Counted from the first letter of the stretch, positions 18,091 to 29,488 are shown. The stretch is 64,000 nt of DNA from Pseudomonas synxantha BG33R (GCF_000263715.2 NZ_CM001514.1:6014498-6078497); one strand, 5' to 3'. Translations and numbers: made by a program. The notes: generated from the letters alone by a model not told the origin.

Positions 18091-19428
18091 ATGTTTGCTT
18101 TCTTTCGACCTGCCGCACACCAGGCGCCCCTGCCTGAAGAAAAAATAGACAGTACCTACCGACGCCTGCGCTGGCAGATCTTCGCTGGTATTTTCTTCGG
18201 TTACGCCGGCTACTACCTGCTGCGCAAAAACTTCTCCCTGGCCATGCCCTACTTGATCGACGAGGGTTACACCCGTGGTGAACTGGGCCTGGCGATGTCG
18301 GCGATTGCGATTGCCTACGGTTTGTCCAAGTTCCTCATGGGGCTGGTGTCCGACCGTTCCAATCCACGTTACTTCCTGCCGTTCGGCCTGCTGGTTTCAG
18401 CGGGGGTGATGTTCATTTTCGGTTTCGCACCTTGGGCAACCTCCAGCGTGACCATGATGTTCATTCTGCTGTTCATCAACGGCTGGGCCCAGGGCATGGG
18501 GTGGCCGCCGAGTGGGCGGACCATGGTGCACTGGTGGTCGCAGAAAGAGCGCGGCGGCGTGGTGTCGGTGTGGAATGTGGCGCACAACGTCGGCGGTGGT
18601 CTGATCGGCCCGCTGTTCCTGCTGGGCATGGCGTGGTTCAACGACTGGCATGCTGCCTTCTACGTGCCGGCCACCGTGGCCCTGGCGGTCGCGGCGTTCG
18701 CCTTCATCACCATGCGCGACACCCCGCAATCGGTGGGCTTGCCGCCTATCGAGAAGTACAAGAACGATTACCCGGAAGGCTACGACGCCAGCCACGAAGA
18801 CGAATTCAGCGCCAAGGAAATCTTCGTCAAGTACGTGCTGCGCAACAAGATGCTCTGGTACATCGCCTTCGCCAACGTATTTGTCTATCTGCTGCGCTAC
18901 GGCGTCCTGGACTGGGCGCCGACCTATTTGAAAGAAGCCAAACACTTCACGGTCGACAAGTCGTCCTGGGCGTATTTCTTCTACGAGTGGGCAGGCATCC
19001 CGGGCACGCTGCTGTGCGGCTGGATGTCGGACAAGATCTTCCGTGGCAATCGCGGCCTGACCGGCATCGTGTTCATGGCTCTGGTGACGGTGGCAACACT
19101 GGTTTACTGGCTCAACCCGCCGGGCAACCCGATGGTCGACATGATTGCGCTGTTCTCAATCGGCTTCCTGATCTACGGCCCGGTCATGCTGATCGGCCTG
19201 CAGGCGCTGGAGCTGGCACCGAAAAAAGCCGCCGGCACTGCCGCGGGTTTCACCGGCTTGTTCGGTTACCTGGGAGGTTCGGTAGCAGCCAGTGCGGCCA
19301 TGGGTTATACGGTTGACCATTTCGGCTGGGACGGTGGGTTCGTACTGCTGATTGGTGCCTGTGTACTGGCGATCGCGTTCCTGATCCCCACGCTGTGGCA
19401 CACCAACAGCGTCAGCTCGGCGCGTTAA
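18091..19428 (+). CDS. glpT: Glycerol-3-phosphate:phosphate antiporter
   Basis: Major-facilitator protein of 445 residues with twelve membrane spans. The substrate-binding residues of E. coli GlpT align in number as well as in context: Arg45 ([15 protein letters not shown]), His165 (NVAHNVGGG) and Arg269 (VFVYLLRYG). It imports glycerol-3-phosphate in exchange for phosphate and is also a route of fosfomycin entry in this family. Two GlpR-like operators precede it. Its stop codon overlaps the stop of the convergent cyclotransferase gene through a shared TTAA. Confidence 0.95.
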   Translation: MFAFFRPAAHQAPLPEEKIDSTYRRLRWQIFAGIFFGYAGYYLLRKNFSLAMPYLIDEGYTRGELGLAMSAIAIAYGLSKFLMGLVSDRSNPRYFLPFGLLVSAGVMFIFGFAPWATSSVTMMFILLFINGWAQGMGWPPSGRTMVHWWSQKERGGVVSVWNVAHNVGGGLIGPLFLLGMAWFNDWHAAFYVPATVALAVAAFAFITMRDTPQSVGLPPIEKYKNDYPEGYDASHEDEFSAKEIFVKYVLRNKMLWYIAFANVFVYLLRYGVLDWAPTYLKEAKHFTVDKSSWAYFFYEWAGIPGTLLCGWMSDKIFRGNRGLTGIVFMALVTVATLVYWLNPPGNPMVDMIALFSIGFLIYGPVMLIGLQALELAPKKAAGTAAGFTGLFGYLGGSVAASAAMGYTVDHFGWDGGFVLLIGACVLAIAFLIPTLWHTNSVSSAR

Positions 19429-20078
19429 TCGGCAGAGCAATCTTTGGCACAACGCTTGAGCCGCGCCTCCAGGTTTTTATCTGGCATGGCGTGGCTACGC
19501 AGGGCGTTCACGGTCTGCTCGGCATAATCGCGAGTCGTGCCGTAACGCCCGCAAGCGCTTTGCAGCACATGATTAAGCACAATGTCGGGCAAGTTGCCGG
19601 CATAGCTAGGCAAGTGCCGCTCCAGAACAAACCCCAACGCCTGCACGGTGCTGCCATCTTCCAATCGGCAACTGAGCCAGTGCGGCCGGTACGAGGGGTA
19701 AGGCATCTCACGTTGCCATAAAGCGTAAAGCGAGGCCTCCAACTGGTCTTCCGGCAAGCGGTAGGCAAACCCGCTGCAGGAACCACCGCGATCCAACCCA
19801 AACACCAACCCCGGCAGCTCCGGCGTACCGCGATGCTCGTGTGACCACAAATACAGGCCACGGTGATAACCGTGAACCCGTGCCCGCACCCGCTCGGTCG
19901 ACGAGCACTCAGGGCGCCAGATCAGCGAACCATACGCAAACAGCCACACCGGCCCCCCCTTGTGCCGAGCCATGGTGGCTTGCATCGAGCTCATCAATTG
20001 TTCGTGAGTGAGTTGCGGCCCCAGATCGAGCCGCGGAGGGTAAGCCAATTGCAGAAGATCGGTTTCAATGGCGGTCAT
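19425..20078 (-). CDS. ChaC-like gamma-glutamylcyclotransferase
   Basis: 217-residue cytoplasmic enzyme predicted to split glutathione into 5-oxoproline and Cys-Gly. The fold-defining [14 protein letters not shown] and the catalytic-region [21 protein letters not shown] are present; the Glu in GTPELPG is the expected acid/base. It begins 28 bases downstream of the TonB receptor gene on the same strand, so it may be its operon partner. Convergent with glpT. Confidence 0.87.
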   Translation of the reverse strand: MTAIETDLLQLAYPPRLDLGPQLTHEQLMSSMQATMARHKGGPVWLFAYGSLIWRPECSSTERVRARVHGYHRGLYLWSHEHRGTPELPGLVFGLDRGGSCSGFAYRLPEDQLEASLYALWQREMPYPSYRPHWLSCRLEDGSTVQALGFVLERHLPSYAGNLPDIVLNHVLQSACGRYGTTRDYAEQTVNALRSHAMPDKNLEARLKRCAKDCSAD

Positions 20079-20105
20079 GGCGAAAAGCGGTGCGCCTCCT
20101 GTGTG

Positions 20106-22493
20106 TTACCAGTTGTAAGCGACTTTACCGTAATAGAACGCGCCGCTGTAACCGTACGGCGAAAAAGTGCTGTAGGCGAGATTGCCGCCGCTGCTGGCGT
20201 AAGCATTAACCTTCTCTGGGTATTTGTCGGTAACGTTGTCGCCACCCAGAGTGAAGGTCCAGTTCTTGAGCTTGTAGTCGGCTGACAGGTCCAGCACCCA
20301 GGCGGCCTTGAAGGTCTGGTCGTTGACCTTGTCCGCCTGATAACTGGTGAACTCACCATAGCGCACCAGGTTAGTGTGCAGCGCCCAATTACCGAAGGTG
20401 AAGTCGTTGCCCAGGCTCAGCTTGTGCTGGGGCGTGGTATCGCCCAGCAAACCGATACGCTCGCGGCGGTCCACCCGCACCAGGTTGGCCCCCAGGCTGT
20501 CGAGAATCGCGGGGTTGGCTTTCACGTCGGTGACTTTGGTGTGGTTGTAGTTGTAGCCCACGGTACTGTTCCAGCGAATGCCGTTATCGAACTGGTAGCG
20601 ATAATTGGCCACCAGGTCGACCCCATCGGTGCTGGTGTCCGTGGCGTTGGTGAAGTACCGGGCCGTGGTGTAGTTGATATTGCCGACGCCATTGGCTTGC
20701 AGGTAAGCCACCGTGGCCGGGTTGAGATTGAGGTTAGACGACAGGCTGATGCGGTCGCGGATGTCGATGCGGTATACATCGAGCGTGACGGTCAGGTCAT
20801 CGGCCGGCTCCAGCACCAGGCCGAGGCTGTAGTTGCGCGACTTTTCCGCCTTGAGGTCTTCGGCACCGAGCAGGCGCGCCACCTGACTGTTGGCCGGGAA
20901 GGTGCCGGCTTCCTGGATGGTGCTGCCGATCAACTGCGATGAGGTGTAGGCAAAATTCTGCTGGGCCAGGGATGGCGCACGGAAACCGTTGGAGATGCTG
21001 CCGCGCAAGGCCACCTGGGGGGTGAAGTCGTAGCGGGCCGACAGCGAGCCGCTGACGTTGGAGCCAAAGTCACTGTAATCCTCATGGCGCACGGCGGCCG
21101 AGGCGCTGAGTTTTTCGGTGAAGTTGGTTTCCAGGTCCAGGTACTGTGCCCAGTTATGCCGCGTGCTGGTGCCGGCATCGGCATCGCGGAAACCGCCCAG
21201 GCCGGAGCTGCCGGTCTGGTAATAGGACGCAGGCTCGCCCGCCTCGATTTCATAGCCCTGATGCAGGTATTCACCGCCGAACGCCACGGAGACCGGATAC
21301 GGCAGAAAGCCCACATCGAACTCACGGGACAGATCCAGGCTGACTTGCTTCTGATCGTTGCTCAGGGTGCCGTTGTTGAATTTACGCGGCGTTGCCAGGC
21401 CCAATGAGGTGTTGATGGTTTCAGTCCCCAGTTCGTACTGGTTCTTGCCGTAGTTGGCCGACAAGTCGTAATGCCAGTTGTAGGCCAGCAGGCCGCGCAG
21501 GCCCACCACCAGAGAAGTGTCTTCCAGGTTGCCCTTGATCAGCGGTAGGTAGCCGTTGGGGTTGAGTGCGGCAATGTTATTGGAGGCGTTGCTGGCCCGG
21601 TAGAACGCCGCTGTTTCACCGCGGCGCTTGCTGTAGCCACCGAAGGTGTAGAACTCGGCGGCATCGCTGAAGGAATATTCCGAGTTGAACTGGAACTTGC
21701 CTTCATTGGTGGCCGGCTCACCTTGGCGGAACACACGCTGGCCGTAGGTGGTAGAGCCGATGCTGCCGGGGCGGTAGTCGTTGCCGGCGCGGTTGGTGTA
21801 GTCGTTGTCGGCGCCTTCGGCAGACAGGTTGATAAAGCCATTGTCGCCCAATGCCAGGCCCGTATTACCACTGACATTACGCTGGATACCATCACCCTTT
21901 TTGTACTCGCCAAACTTGCTGGACACCGAGCCGCCATGGTCGGCGTTTTTGAGGATCACGTTGATCACCCCGGCGATCGCATCGGAGCCGTAACGTGCAG
22001 AAGCACCGTCGCGCAGCACTTCGATATGGTCCACCGCCGACAGCGGAATGGCATTCAAGTCTGCCGGGGCCGAACCGCGCCCAACCGCACCGCCCAGGTT
22101 GACGAAGGCGCTGGTATGTCGACGCTTGCCGTTGACCAGCACCAACACCTGGTCCGGCGACAAGCCGCGCAACTGCGCCGGACGCACCAGTTCGGCGCCG
22201 TCCACCAGGCTTGGCCGGGGGAAGTTGATCGACGGTATCAGCCGCGCCAATACGGCACCCAGCTCATCGGAGCCGGTACTGCGCAGGTTTTCACCGGAGA
22301 TTACGTCGATTGGCGACAGCGATGCACTGGCGGTGCGCTCTTGGGCGCGGGTTCCGGTGACGATCACAGTGTCGAGTTTAGGTGCATCAACCGCAGAAGT
22401 TTCGTCTGCCAGAACTGGATTGAATCCCACAACGGTCAGCAAATTGGCCGACAAAATCGCCGTGTATAGCGCGTGTTTCCTGTAGCTCCCCAT
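20106..22493 (-). CDS. TonB-dependent outer-membrane receptor
   Basis: 795 residues. A signal peptide of about 29 residues ends near VLA. The TonB-box-like DTVIVTGT follows. The plug domain contains VNGKRRHTSAFVNLGG and IEVLRDGASARYGSDAIAGVINVILK-type motifs (quoted in part). A 22-strand barrel is expected, ending in aromatic VAYNW. It transports a ligand I cannot identify; the plug resembles the broad Pseudomonas/Xanthomonas receptor group not restricted to siderophores. No sigma/anti-sigma pair adjoins it, and there is no N-terminal signalling extension. No clear Fur box was seen upstream. Confidence 0.9.
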   Translation of the reverse strand: MGSYRKHALYTAILSANLLTVVGFNPVLADETSAVDAPKLDTVIVTGTRAQERTASASLSPIDVISGENLRSTGSDELGAVLARLIPSINFPRPSLVDGAELVRPAQLRGLSPDQVLVLVNGKRRHTSAFVNLGGAVGRGSAPADLNAIPLSAVDHIEVLRDGASARYGSDAIAGVINVILKNADHGGSVSSKFGEYKKGDGIQRNVSGNTGLALGDNGFINLSAEGADNDYTNRAGNDYRPGSIGSTTYGQRVFRQGEPATNEGKFQFNSEYSFSDAAEFYTFGGYSKRRGETAAFYRASNASNNIAALNPNGYLPLIKGNLEDTSLVVGLRGLLAYNWHYDLSANYGKNQYELGTETINTSLGLATPRKFNNGTLSNDQKQVSLDLSREFDVGFLPYPVSVAFGGEYLHQGYEIEAGEPASYYQTGSSGLGGFRDADAGTSTRHNWAQYLDLETNFTEKLSASAAVRHEDYSDFGSNVSGSLSARYDFTPQVALRGSISNGFRAPSLAQQNFAYTSSQLIGSTIQEAGTFPANSQVARLLGAEDLKAEKSRNYSLGLVLEPADDLTVTLDVYRIDIRDRISLSSNLNLNPATVAYLQANGVGNINYTTARYFTNATDTSTDGVDLVANYRYQFDNGIRWNSTVGYNYNHTKVTDVKANPAILDSLGANLVRVDRRERIGLLGDTTPQHKLSLGNDFTFGNWALHTNLVRYGEFTSYQADKVNDQTFKAAWVLDLSADYKLKNWTFTLGGDNVTDKYPEKVNAYASSGGNLAYSTFSPYGYSGAFYYGKVAYNW

Positions 22494-22818
22494 ACCGCTC
22501 CCCTTTGAATCAAAAATAGAACTGCAATGCGCGAAGTTCGTACGATCGATCCGGCTGGCGGGCGGTGGCGGTCAGTATCTGGTTATGGTCGGTGAAGTCG
22601 GTAGTCCGTTGCGATATAGCTTAAAGATATTCATCAACCAGAATAAATACCTTAAAAGAATAAGCAAAAGCATAAGCACGCTCGCCCATTCGTCAGGATC
22701 CACACGGCTAATCCCGGTACTTTCAGCCCCGGTTCAGCCTGGGCGCGTGCCAAGCCGTCAAACTGCGCGCCTGTAACGACCCACTTAGCCGTTCATCAAA
22801 TCGACTACCGAGGTCGCC
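22494..22818. other. Divergent intergenic region, TonB receptor / PagP-like gene
   Basis: 325 bases with no gene. Bases about 22600-22680 are markedly AT-rich (several ataagc/aaaag elements) and probably hold the divergent promoters. I saw no convincing operator, terminator or REP element. Confidence 0.5.
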
Positions 22819-23301
22819 ATGAAAAAATTCCGATTGCCTGGCCTGTTATTGCTTGCCCAGGCCACCACTGCACTGGCGAGCGAAACGCCAACGGCGACTG
22901 ACGACAAAGGCTTCTGGTACGCCCAGACAAGCGTCTACACCCGGCACTTTGCACCCGACCCGCAACACAACAACAAACAGGACCTGATCGGCCTGGAGCG
23001 CAATGAGGCGTCGGGCCTGGTGTATGGCGGGGTGACCTTTCGCAACTCGTTTCGCCAACGCTCGTACTATGCCTATGCGGGCAAGCGCTACGACATGGCC
23101 GACTACCCGGTGTATGCGAAGTTGACTGGTGGATTGATCCAGGGCTATCGCGGCGAGTATCGCGACAAGATTCCGTTGAATCGATTCGGGGTGGCGCCAG
23201 TGATCATTCCGTCTGTGGGTACCCACTACGGACCGGTCGCGGCGGAGCTGGTGTTGCTGGGGTTCAATGCAGCGATGGTGACGACTGGCTTACGCTTCTG
23301 A
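22819..23301 (+). CDS. PagP-like outer-membrane beta-barrel protein (putative lipid A acyltransferase)
   Basis: 160 residues with a signal peptide ending near ALA-S (residue 20) and a small barrel ending in aromatic TTGLRF. Several blocks recall PagP: TRHFAPDPQHNN (His43, candidate catalytic His), FRNSFRQRS (Asn76-Ser77, where E. coli PagP has Asp-Ser) and PVIIPSVGTHYGPVAAEL, resembling the PagP segment with GYGPVTFQ. PagP palmitoylates lipid A in the outer membrane. The P. aeruginosa enzyme is known to be highly divergent, so this is plausible but unproved. Homologues may carry a mistaken glycerol-3-phosphate transporter label because of the nearby glpT. Confidence 0.6.
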   Translation: MKKFRLPGLLLLAQATTALASETPTATDDKGFWYAQTSVYTRHFAPDPQHNNKQDLIGLERNEASGLVYGGVTFRNSFRQRSYYAYAGKRYDMADYPVYAKLTGGLIQGYRGEYRDKIPLNRFGVAPVIIPSVGTHYGPVAAELVLLGFNAAMVTTGLRF

Positions 23302-23317
23302 CACGACACTGTCCCCT

Positions 23318-23343
23318 GTGGGAGCTGGCTTGCCTGCTCCCAC
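23318..23343. repeat. REP hairpin
   Basis: Identical in sequence to the hairpin at 17881-17906 (arms gtgggagc/gctcccac). It lies between the convergent PagP-like gene and the reductase gene. Confidence 0.8.
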
Positions 23344-23361
23344 ATTATTCAGCGCAACACT

Positions 23362-24330
23362 TCAGGGCCGTGGGGCGTAGGCAAACACGTCAGCGCGCAT
23401 CCGGTGAGCATCCATACCGGCGTCGACCAATGCATCCAGGGTGCCATAAATCATCGCCGGTGAGCCGCTGGCGTAGACATGTACCGTGTTGAGATCGGCA
23501 ATGTCCTCGCACACCACCTCGTGCAGCAAACCGCAGCGCCCTTCCCAGCCACAGAGGTCGCTGACCACTTTGTGCAGGAACAGATTGGGCAGTTGCAGCC
23601 ACTGATCCCAGTGCTCGATCTGGTAGAAATCTTCCGGGCGCCGTACGCCCCAGTACAGGTGCACCGGGTGCTTGAAGCCCGAAGCGCGACAGTGCTCGAT
23701 CAGACTGTGCATCTGCGCCATACCGGTACCGGCGGCCATCAGCACCAGTGGCCCGTCCGGCAACTCGGCCAGGTGGGTGTCACCGAACGGCAGTTCCACA
23801 CGGGCCATCTGGTTGCGCTGCAATTGTTCGATAAGGTTGCGCGCACTGTCCTCGCGCACCAGCACATGCAGCTCCAACTCACGCCCGGCATGGGGTGCAG
23901 AAGCCAGGGAAAACGCCGACTTCTCGCCGTTCTCCCGTTCGAGCATCAAGTATTGCCCGGCGTGGTAACGCACCGCTTTACCGGCCGGGGCGCGCAGGCG
24001 CACACGCCAGACATCGCCGCCGACTTCCACGCACTCGATCAATTGGCATGACAATTTGCGCAACGGCAACTCTCCTGGCGCGAGTACGCCATCCCACAAC
24101 ACAATGCAGTCTTCCAGCGGCTCGGCGATGCAGGTATAGAACTCGCCATGGTCGCGCACTTCACCGGCCTGGCTTACCCGGCCCTCCACCAGCAACGCCG
24201 CACACACATGGCACACGCCATTGCGGCAGGCCTGGGGGCATTCGTACCCCAGGCGGCGTGCACCTTCGAGGATTCGTTCGCCAGGGACCAGCTCCAGTAC
24301 AGCGCCGGAAGGTTGCAGGGTTACACGCAT
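23362..24330 (-). CDS. 2Fe-2S ferredoxin/flavin reductase (CDP-glucoseen-reductase-like)
   Basis: 322-residue electron-transfer protein. An N-terminal plant-type ferredoxin domain has C35-x4-C40-x2-C43 and a fourth Cys in FYTCIAEP. It is followed by an FAD domain (YHAGQYLMLERENGEKSAFSLAS) and an NAD(P)H domain (LVLMAAGTGMAQMHSLIEH, VYASGSPAMI). The start is ATG at 24330, sharing one base with the ubiD stop (TGATG). The pairing with ubiD parallels ubiD-fre of E. coli, so it may supply reduced flavin for UbiX/UbiD cofactor chemistry; that is inference. Confidence 0.87.
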   Translation of the reverse strand: MRVTLQPSGAVLELVPGERILEGARRLGYECPQACRNGVCHVCAALLVEGRVSQAGEVRDHGEFYTCIAEPLEDCIVLWDGVLAPGELPLRKLSCQLIECVEVGGDVWRVRLRAPAGKAVRYHAGQYLMLERENGEKSAFSLASAPHAGRELELHVLVREDSARNLIEQLQRNQMARVELPFGDTHLAELPDGPLVLMAAGTGMAQMHSLIEHCRASGFKHPVHLYWGVRRPEDFYQIEHWDQWLQLPNLFLHKVVSDLCGWEGRCGLLHEVVCEDIADLNTVHVYASGSPAMIYGTLDALVDAGMDAHRMRADVFAYAPRP

Positions 24331-25796
24331 CAATCTATTCCCAATTCTTTCCAGATCGCATCGACACGCGCGGTGACGGCTTCATCCTTGACGATCACCC
24401 GGCCCCACTCGCGAGTGGTTTCACCCGGCCATTTGTGGGTGGCATCCAAGCCCATTTTCGAACCCAGGCCCGATACCGGCGAGGCAAAGTCGAGGTAGTC
24501 GATCGGCGTGTTATCGATCATCACCGTATCGCGCTTGGGGTCCATGCGCGTGGTAATGGCCCAGATCACGTCGTTCCAGTCCCGCGCATTGATGTCGTCG
24601 TCGGTCACGATAACGAACTTGGTGTACATGAACTGTCGCAAAAACGACCACACACCCAACATGACGCGCTTGGCATGGCCCGGATACGACTTCTTCATGG
24701 TCACGATGGCCATGCGGTACGAACAGCCCTCGGGCGGCAGGTAGAAGTCGGTGATTTCCGGAAATTGCTTCTGCAGGATCGGTACGAACACTTCGTTGAG
24801 CGCCACACCGAGAATGGCCGGCTCATCGGGTGGACGACCCGTGTAGGTACTGTGGTAGATCGGTTTGACCCGATGGGTGATGCGCTCGACGGTGAACACC
24901 GGGAAGCTGTCGACTTCGTTGTAATAGCCGGTGTGGTCGCCGTAAGGGCCTTCATCGGCCATCTCACCCGGGTGAATCACGCCCTCAAGGATAATTTCGG
25001 CGGTAGCCGGCACCTGCAAGTCGTTACCGCGGCACTTGACCAATTCGGTGCGATTACCGCGCAACAGGCCGGCGAAGGCGTATTCGGACAAGCTATCGGG
25101 CACAGGTGTCACGGCGCCGAGAATGGTCGCCGGGTCGGCCCCCAGGGCCACGGACACCGGGAACGGCTTGCCCGGGTGTTTTTCACACCACTCTCTGAAG
25201 TCGAGTGCCCCGCCACGGTGGCTCAGCCAGCGCATGATCACCTTGTTGCGGCCAATGACTTGCTGACGGTAGATGCCGAGGTTCTGGCGATCCTTGTTCG
25301 GGCCTTTGGTGACCGTCAGGCCCCACGTGATCAGCGGGCCGACATCGCCCGGCCAGCAGGTCTGCACCGGCAGCATGGCCAGGTCGACATCATCGCCTTC
25401 GATGACCACTTCCTGGCACACCGCGTCCTTGACCACCTTGGGGGCCATGGCAATGATCTTGCGGAAGATCGGCAGCTTCGACCAGGCGTCCTTCAAGCCC
25501 TTGGGCGGCTCGGGCTCCTTGAGAAACGCCAGCAACTTGCCGATCTCACGCAGCTCGCTGACCGACTCGGCACCCATGCCGAAGGCTACGCGCTCGGGCG
25601 TACCGAACAGGTTGCCCAGCACCGGAATATCAAAGCCGGTCGGGTTTTCGAACAGCAGCGCCGGGCCCTTGTTGCGCAAGGTGCGGTCGCAAATCTCAGT
25701 CATTTCCAGTACCGGAGAAATCGGCATCTGGATACGTTTCAACTCTCCGCGCTGCTCAAGTTGCTGCACGAAATCCCGAAGATCCTTGAATTTCAT
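24330..25796 (-). CDS. ubiD: 3-polyprenyl-4-hydroxybenzoate decarboxylase
   Basis: 488-residue UbiD enzyme, which uses prenylated FMN to decarboxylate the ubiquinone precursor. The start [19 protein letters not shown] is typical and an extra four-codon extension is unnecessary. The conserved [20 protein letters not shown] and the [21 protein letters not shown]-terminal segment are present. It is coupled to the reductase gene by a one-base overlap. Confidence 0.95.
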   Translation of the reverse strand: MKFKDLRDFVQQLEQRGELKRIQMPISPVLEMTEICDRTLRNKGPALLFENPTGFDIPVLGNLFGTPERVAFGMGAESVSELREIGKLLAFLKEPEPPKGLKDAWSKLPIFRKIIAMAPKVVKDAVCQEVVIEGDDVDLAMLPVQTCWPGDVGPLITWGLTVTKGPNKDRQNLGIYRQQVIGRNKVIMRWLSHRGGALDFREWCEKHPGKPFPVSVALGADPATILGAVTPVPDSLSEYAFAGLLRGNRTELVKCRGNDLQVPATAEIILEGVIHPGEMADEGPYGDHTGYYNEVDSFPVFTVERITHRVKPIYHSTYTGRPPDEPAILGVALNEVFVPILQKQFPEITDFYLPPEGCSYRMAIVTMKKSYPGHAKRVMLGVWSFLRQFMYTKFVIVTDDDINARDWNDVIWAITTRMDPKRDTVMIDNTPIDYLDFASPVSGLGSKMGLDATHKWPGETTREWGRVIVKDEAVTARVDAIWKELGID

Positions 25797-25855
25797 TAAA
25801 CATGCCACCCGTAAAATAGGCGTACATCCTACCTGCTCTGAGGGCGGCTGGCAGC

Positions 25856-27838
25856 TTAATTGGCCGTCACGCCGCGTGATTGCAACGAACTGAACAATGG
25901 CTCAAGGAAGGCTTCAATGTGTCGCGCCCCCACGTCTGACAGATGGTTATCGTCGGTATACAGCGCGCGACCATTGAGTTCGACCCGGCACAAACCATCG
26001 ACGCCGCACAGCAGGGGCGCAGGGTCCAGCACCGCGACACCACTGTCGGCAGCCGCCAGTTCGTCAAACAATTGCGTGATGAACGCCTGGCGCTTCACAT
26101 GCTCGGCCACGGCCAGCCCTTCACCACTCACGGGCCGGTTCATCATCGCCAATCGGCTGAGACGGTAAGGCACGATGATTTCCTGCAGCGGCACTTCCTT
26201 GACCAGCCAGACCTTATGGCCGGCAGCACGCAAACCCTGGATGCGTTCGCGCAAGCCTTGGGCGAAGCGTTGCTCGGCGACGGCACGCACGTACTGGCCA
26301 GTGCCGGGGTCCTTGAGCGCATGTTCCTTGTCACCCGACATTTGCCCGTACACATACAGGCTCCAGCGGGCGGCCAACACCACATCGCTGAATGCCTGCT
26401 CGGCCATGGCCTTTTCGACGCGATGGTTGAAATGTGCGCACCGGGCAATATTCTCCAAGCCATCGAGCGGTATACAGCCGGCAAAACTGGCCTCAACCAG
26501 GCTGATATCGTGGCGATCAGCACCCTCTTTGAGCGCGGGTATCAGCGCCGTAGCGTGACTATCACCCCATACCAGCGCTGAAACCGATTGGCCTTTCGGG
26601 CCGAAATGGCAGAACAGGCGCTCATCGGGCGTATCTTTGTCGGCCATGCACGCCAGCAGGTCCGGGCTCCACTTCTTGGCTTGGGCAAAGCGCAACGCCT
26701 GCTCGGACAAGCGCGAAGGCACGCCGTCAGCTTCGCGTATCGCAAGGCCAGTGAAACCCAGGCCCAAGATGCCGACGACCGCTGCCGCCAGGATCGCCTT
26801 GCGCGGAGCCAGCAAGCGCTTTTCCCGGAACGGCGTTTCCACAAAACGCCAGGACAGATAGCCCAGCACCAACGAAAGCAGCATCAGCCCGGCAAGCTCC
26901 AGGGGGCTCAAGCCATCCACCGCGGCATAGTTGGCATACACGAACACCGGCCAGTGCCAGAGGTACCAGGAATAGGAAATCAGCCCAATCCCTACCATCA
27001 GCCGGGTGCTCAACAGGCGCCCAACCCAGGTGTGTTGCTGCCCGTTGGCCCAGATCAGACCGACCACACCCAACACGGGCAACAGCGCGGTGGCCCCCGG
27101 AAAGGGCGTTTTCGCGTCGTAACCCAATACGGCAATCAGGATCAGCGCCATTGAGGCCAGACTGACACCTTGCGCCAAGGCCGGTGAGGCCCGCCATTCA
27201 CGCATGGGCAGCACCGCCAGCATGGCACCGGCCAGCAACTCCCAGGCTCGCAGATGCAAGAGGAAGAAGGCTTTCTGCGGTTCATGCTGAACCGCCCAGA
27301 CGCTCATGCCAAAAGACCCGAGCAACACCGCAAACAGCGCCAAGCGCCAGTGCTTCAAGCGGCTCGAGAGTAATGTCAGCAGCAGCGGGAAGAAAATGTA
27401 GAACTGCTCTTCTACCGCCAGCGACCAGGTATGCAACAAGGGTTTGATGTCTGAAGAGACATCGAAATAGCCATGCTGACGCGAGAACAGCAGGTTGGAG
27501 GTAAACGTCACCTGATAGTGCGCCGAACGCCCCAACTCCTCATAGTCCTTGGGCGCCAACAGAAACCAACCCACTGCCAGTGTCGCGGCGATCATCACAA
27601 ACAGCGCAGGCAAGATGCGCCGGGCACGGCGAGCCCAGAAGTCGATGAAACTGAAGCGTCCAGCTTGACGCTCACGCCAGATGATTGACGTAATCAGGAA
27701 GCCCGAGATGACGAAGAAGACGTCAACGCCAACAAAACCGCCAGTAATGCCAGGGACACCAAAGTGGAACAACACGACTGCAAGGACAGCGATGGCACGC
27801 AGGCCATCGATGTCTCTGCGGTAAGCAAGGGTGGTCAT
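25856..27838 (-). CDS. OafA/YrhL-type acyltransferase with C-terminal SGNH domain
   Basis: 660-residue integral membrane protein. The N-terminal acyltransferase-3 domain (about 1-350) starts [22 protein letters not shown] and has about ten spans. The periplasmic C-terminal part (about 400-650) has an SGNH-like block [16 protein letters not shown] with a C-terminal DDNHLSD supplying the Asp/His. Such proteins O-acetylate surface polysaccharides. There is no polysaccharide cluster next to it, so its acceptor is unknown. The same class of gene lies beside rho in other pseudomonads, as I recall. Confidence 0.9.
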   Translation of the reverse strand: MTTLAYRRDIDGLRAIAVLAVVLFHFGVPGITGGFVGVDVFFVISGFLITSIIWRERQAGRFSFIDFWARRARRILPALFVMIAATLAVGWFLLAPKDYEELGRSAHYQVTFTSNLLFSRQHGYFDVSSDIKPLLHTWSLAVEEQFYIFFPLLLTLLSSRLKHWRLALFAVLLGSFGMSVWAVQHEPQKAFFLLHLRAWELLAGAMLAVLPMREWRASPALAQGVSLASMALILIAVLGYDAKTPFPGATALLPVLGVVGLIWANGQQHTWVGRLLSTRLMVGIGLISYSWYLWHWPVFVYANYAAVDGLSPLELAGLMLLSLVLGYLSWRFVETPFREKRLLAPRKAILAAAVVGILGLGFTGLAIREADGVPSRLSEQALRFAQAKKWSPDLLACMADKDTPDERLFCHFGPKGQSVSALVWGDSHATALIPALKEGADRHDISLVEASFAGCIPLDGLENIARCAHFNHRVEKAMAEQAFSDVVLAARWSLYVYGQMSGDKEHALKDPGTGQYVRAVAEQRFAQGLRERIQGLRAAGHKVWLVKEVPLQEIIVPYRLSRLAMMNRPVSGEGLAVAEHVKRQAFITQLFDELAAADSGVAVLDPAPLLCGVDGLCRVELNGRALYTDDNHLSDVGARHIEAFLEPLFSSLQSRGVTAN

Positions 27839-27940
27839 AAGAATGTGGTCAGTCTGCGACGAAAGGGATGAGCGAAGTCACGCGTCAATTTTTGTTACTT
27901 AACGGATACTTATGCCACAAAAATCGCAGAATCTCGACGC

Positions 27941-27977
27941 AAAAAAAATGGCGCCCCATTAAGGGCGCCATTTTTTT
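27941..27977. terminator. Rho-independent terminator downstream of rho
   Basis: An A-run, the perfect arms atggcgccc and gggcgccat around a short loop, then a T-run. Because both flanks are homopolymeric it can terminate in either direction, here mainly the leftward rho transcript. Confidence 0.9.
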
Positions 27978-27994
27978 GGACCTGAAACGCTGTA

Positions 27995-29254
27995 TTACTT
28001 GCGTTTCATCGACAGGAAAAACTCGTCGTTGGTCTTGGTGGTTTTCAGCTTGTCGATCAGGAACTCGATGGCAGCCACTTCGTCCATCGGGTGCAGCAGC
28101 TTGCGCAGGATCCACATACGCTGCAGCTCGTCGTCAGCGGTCAGCAACTCTTCGCGGCGAGTGCCGGAGCGGTTGATGTTGATCGCCGGGAACACACGCT
28201 TTTCAGCAATGCGACGGTCCAGGGGCAGCTCCATGTTGCCGGTACCCTTGAACTCTTCGTAGATCACTTCGTCCATCTTCGAGCCGGTTTCAACCAGCGC
28301 GGTGGCGATAATGGTCAGCGAGCCGCCTTCTTCGATGTTGCGCGCGGCGCCGAAGAAACGTTTCGGTTTCTCCAGGGCGTGGGCATCGACACCACCGGTC
28401 AATACCTTGCCGGAGCTCGGGATCACAGTGTTGTAGGCACGGGCCAGACGGGTGATGGAGTCGAGCAGGATCACCACGTCCTTCTTGTGTTCGACCAGGC
28501 GCTTGGCCTTTTCGATCACCATTTCGGCAACCTGCACGTGGCGGGTTGGCGGCTCATCGAACGTCGAGGCAACCACTTCGCCGCGCACGGTGCGCTGCAT
28601 CTCGGTCACTTCTTCCGGACGCTCATCGATCAACAGTACGATCAGGTGAACTTCAGGATTGTTACGCGCGATGTTCGCTGCAATGTTCTGCAGCATGATC
28701 GTTTTACCGGCTTTCGGCGGCGCGACGATCAGGCCACGCTGGCCTTTGCCGATCGGGGCGCACAGGTCGATCACACGACCGGTCAAGTCTTCGGTTGAAC
28801 CGTTACCGGCTTCCATCTTCATGCGCACGGTCGGGAACAGCGGGGTCAGGTTCTCGAAGAGAATCTTGTTTTTCGCGTTCTCGGGGCGATCGAAGTTGAT
28901 CGTGTCGACCTTGAGCAGGGCGAAATACCGCTCGCCCTCCTTCGGAGGACGGATCTTGCCAACGATGGTGTCACCGGTGCGCAAGTTGAAGCGACGGATC
29001 TGGCTCGGCGAGACATAGATATCGTCTGGGCCGGCGAGATAGGAAGCGTCTGCGGAGCGGAGGAAGCCGAAGCCGTCCTGGAGAATCTCCAGCACGCCAT
29101 CACCGGAGATTTCCTCGCCGCTTTTCGCGTGCTTCTTGAGCAGGGAGAAAATCACGTCCTGCTTGCGCGAACGGGCCATATTTTCTATGCCCATTTCTTC
29201 GGCCAGTTGGAGCAGGTCGGTAATCGGCTTTTGCTTGAGTTCAGTCAGATTCAT
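27995..29254 (-). CDS. rho: Transcription termination factor Rho
   Basis: 419 residues, the usual length for gamma-proteobacteria. The N-terminal RNA-binding domain starts [20 protein letters not shown] and includes the cold-shock-like region with [12 protein letters not shown]. The ATPase core has the P-loop VAPPKAGKT (near residue 180), Walker [16 protein letters not shown] and the R-loop/C-terminal [18 protein letters not shown]. It acts as a hexameric RNA helicase. It lies downstream of trxA with a terminator between, so it probably has its own promoter in the gap 29255-29450. Confidence 0.98.
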   Translation of the reverse strand: MNLTELKQKPITDLLQLAEEMGIENMARSRKQDVIFSLLKKHAKSGEEISGDGVLEILQDGFGFLRSADASYLAGPDDIYVSPSQIRRFNLRTGDTIVGKIRPPKEGERYFALLKVDTINFDRPENAKNKILFENLTPLFPTVRMKMEAGNGSTEDLTGRVIDLCAPIGKGQRGLIVAPPKAGKTIMLQNIAANIARNNPEVHLIVLLIDERPEEVTEMQRTVRGEVVASTFDEPPTRHVQVAEMVIEKAKRLVEHKKDVVILLDSITRLARAYNTVIPSSGKVLTGGVDAHALEKPKRFFGAARNIEEGGSLTIIATALVETGSKMDEVIYEEFKGTGNMELPLDRRIAEKRVFPAININRSGTRREELLTADDELQRMWILRKLLHPMDEVAAIEFLIDKLKTTKTNDEFFLSMKRK

Positions 29255-29450
29255 ATAGGAATGACGTAATCATTTATGGAGGGGGGAAATTAAGCTTTTG
29301 GCTTAATGAGGCCGCGCCGCAGAGAAGGCGACAGGATCGCGTACTAATCGAAAAGGAATGCGTCGGCGACGGCTTGCAGGGGGCAGTGGAGAAACCAGTG
29401 CGGGGCCGAATGTACCACCTGAATTTCGGAGCGTCTAGCCCTGTATTACG

Positions 29451-29480
29451 AAAAAGCCCCGAGATTTTCGGGGCTTTTTT
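29451..29480. terminator. Rho-independent terminator downstream of trxA
   Basis: Arms agccccga and tcggggct with A-run on the left and T-run on the right. It ends eight bases past the trxA stop codon in the direction of transcription and separates trxA from rho. Confidence 0.9.
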
Positions 29481-29488
29481 GACGACGC

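Noticed and set aside
23895..25799. 634-codon + strand open frame opposite ubiD and the reductase gene
   Set aside because: Antisense shadow spanning two well-supported genes on the other strand.
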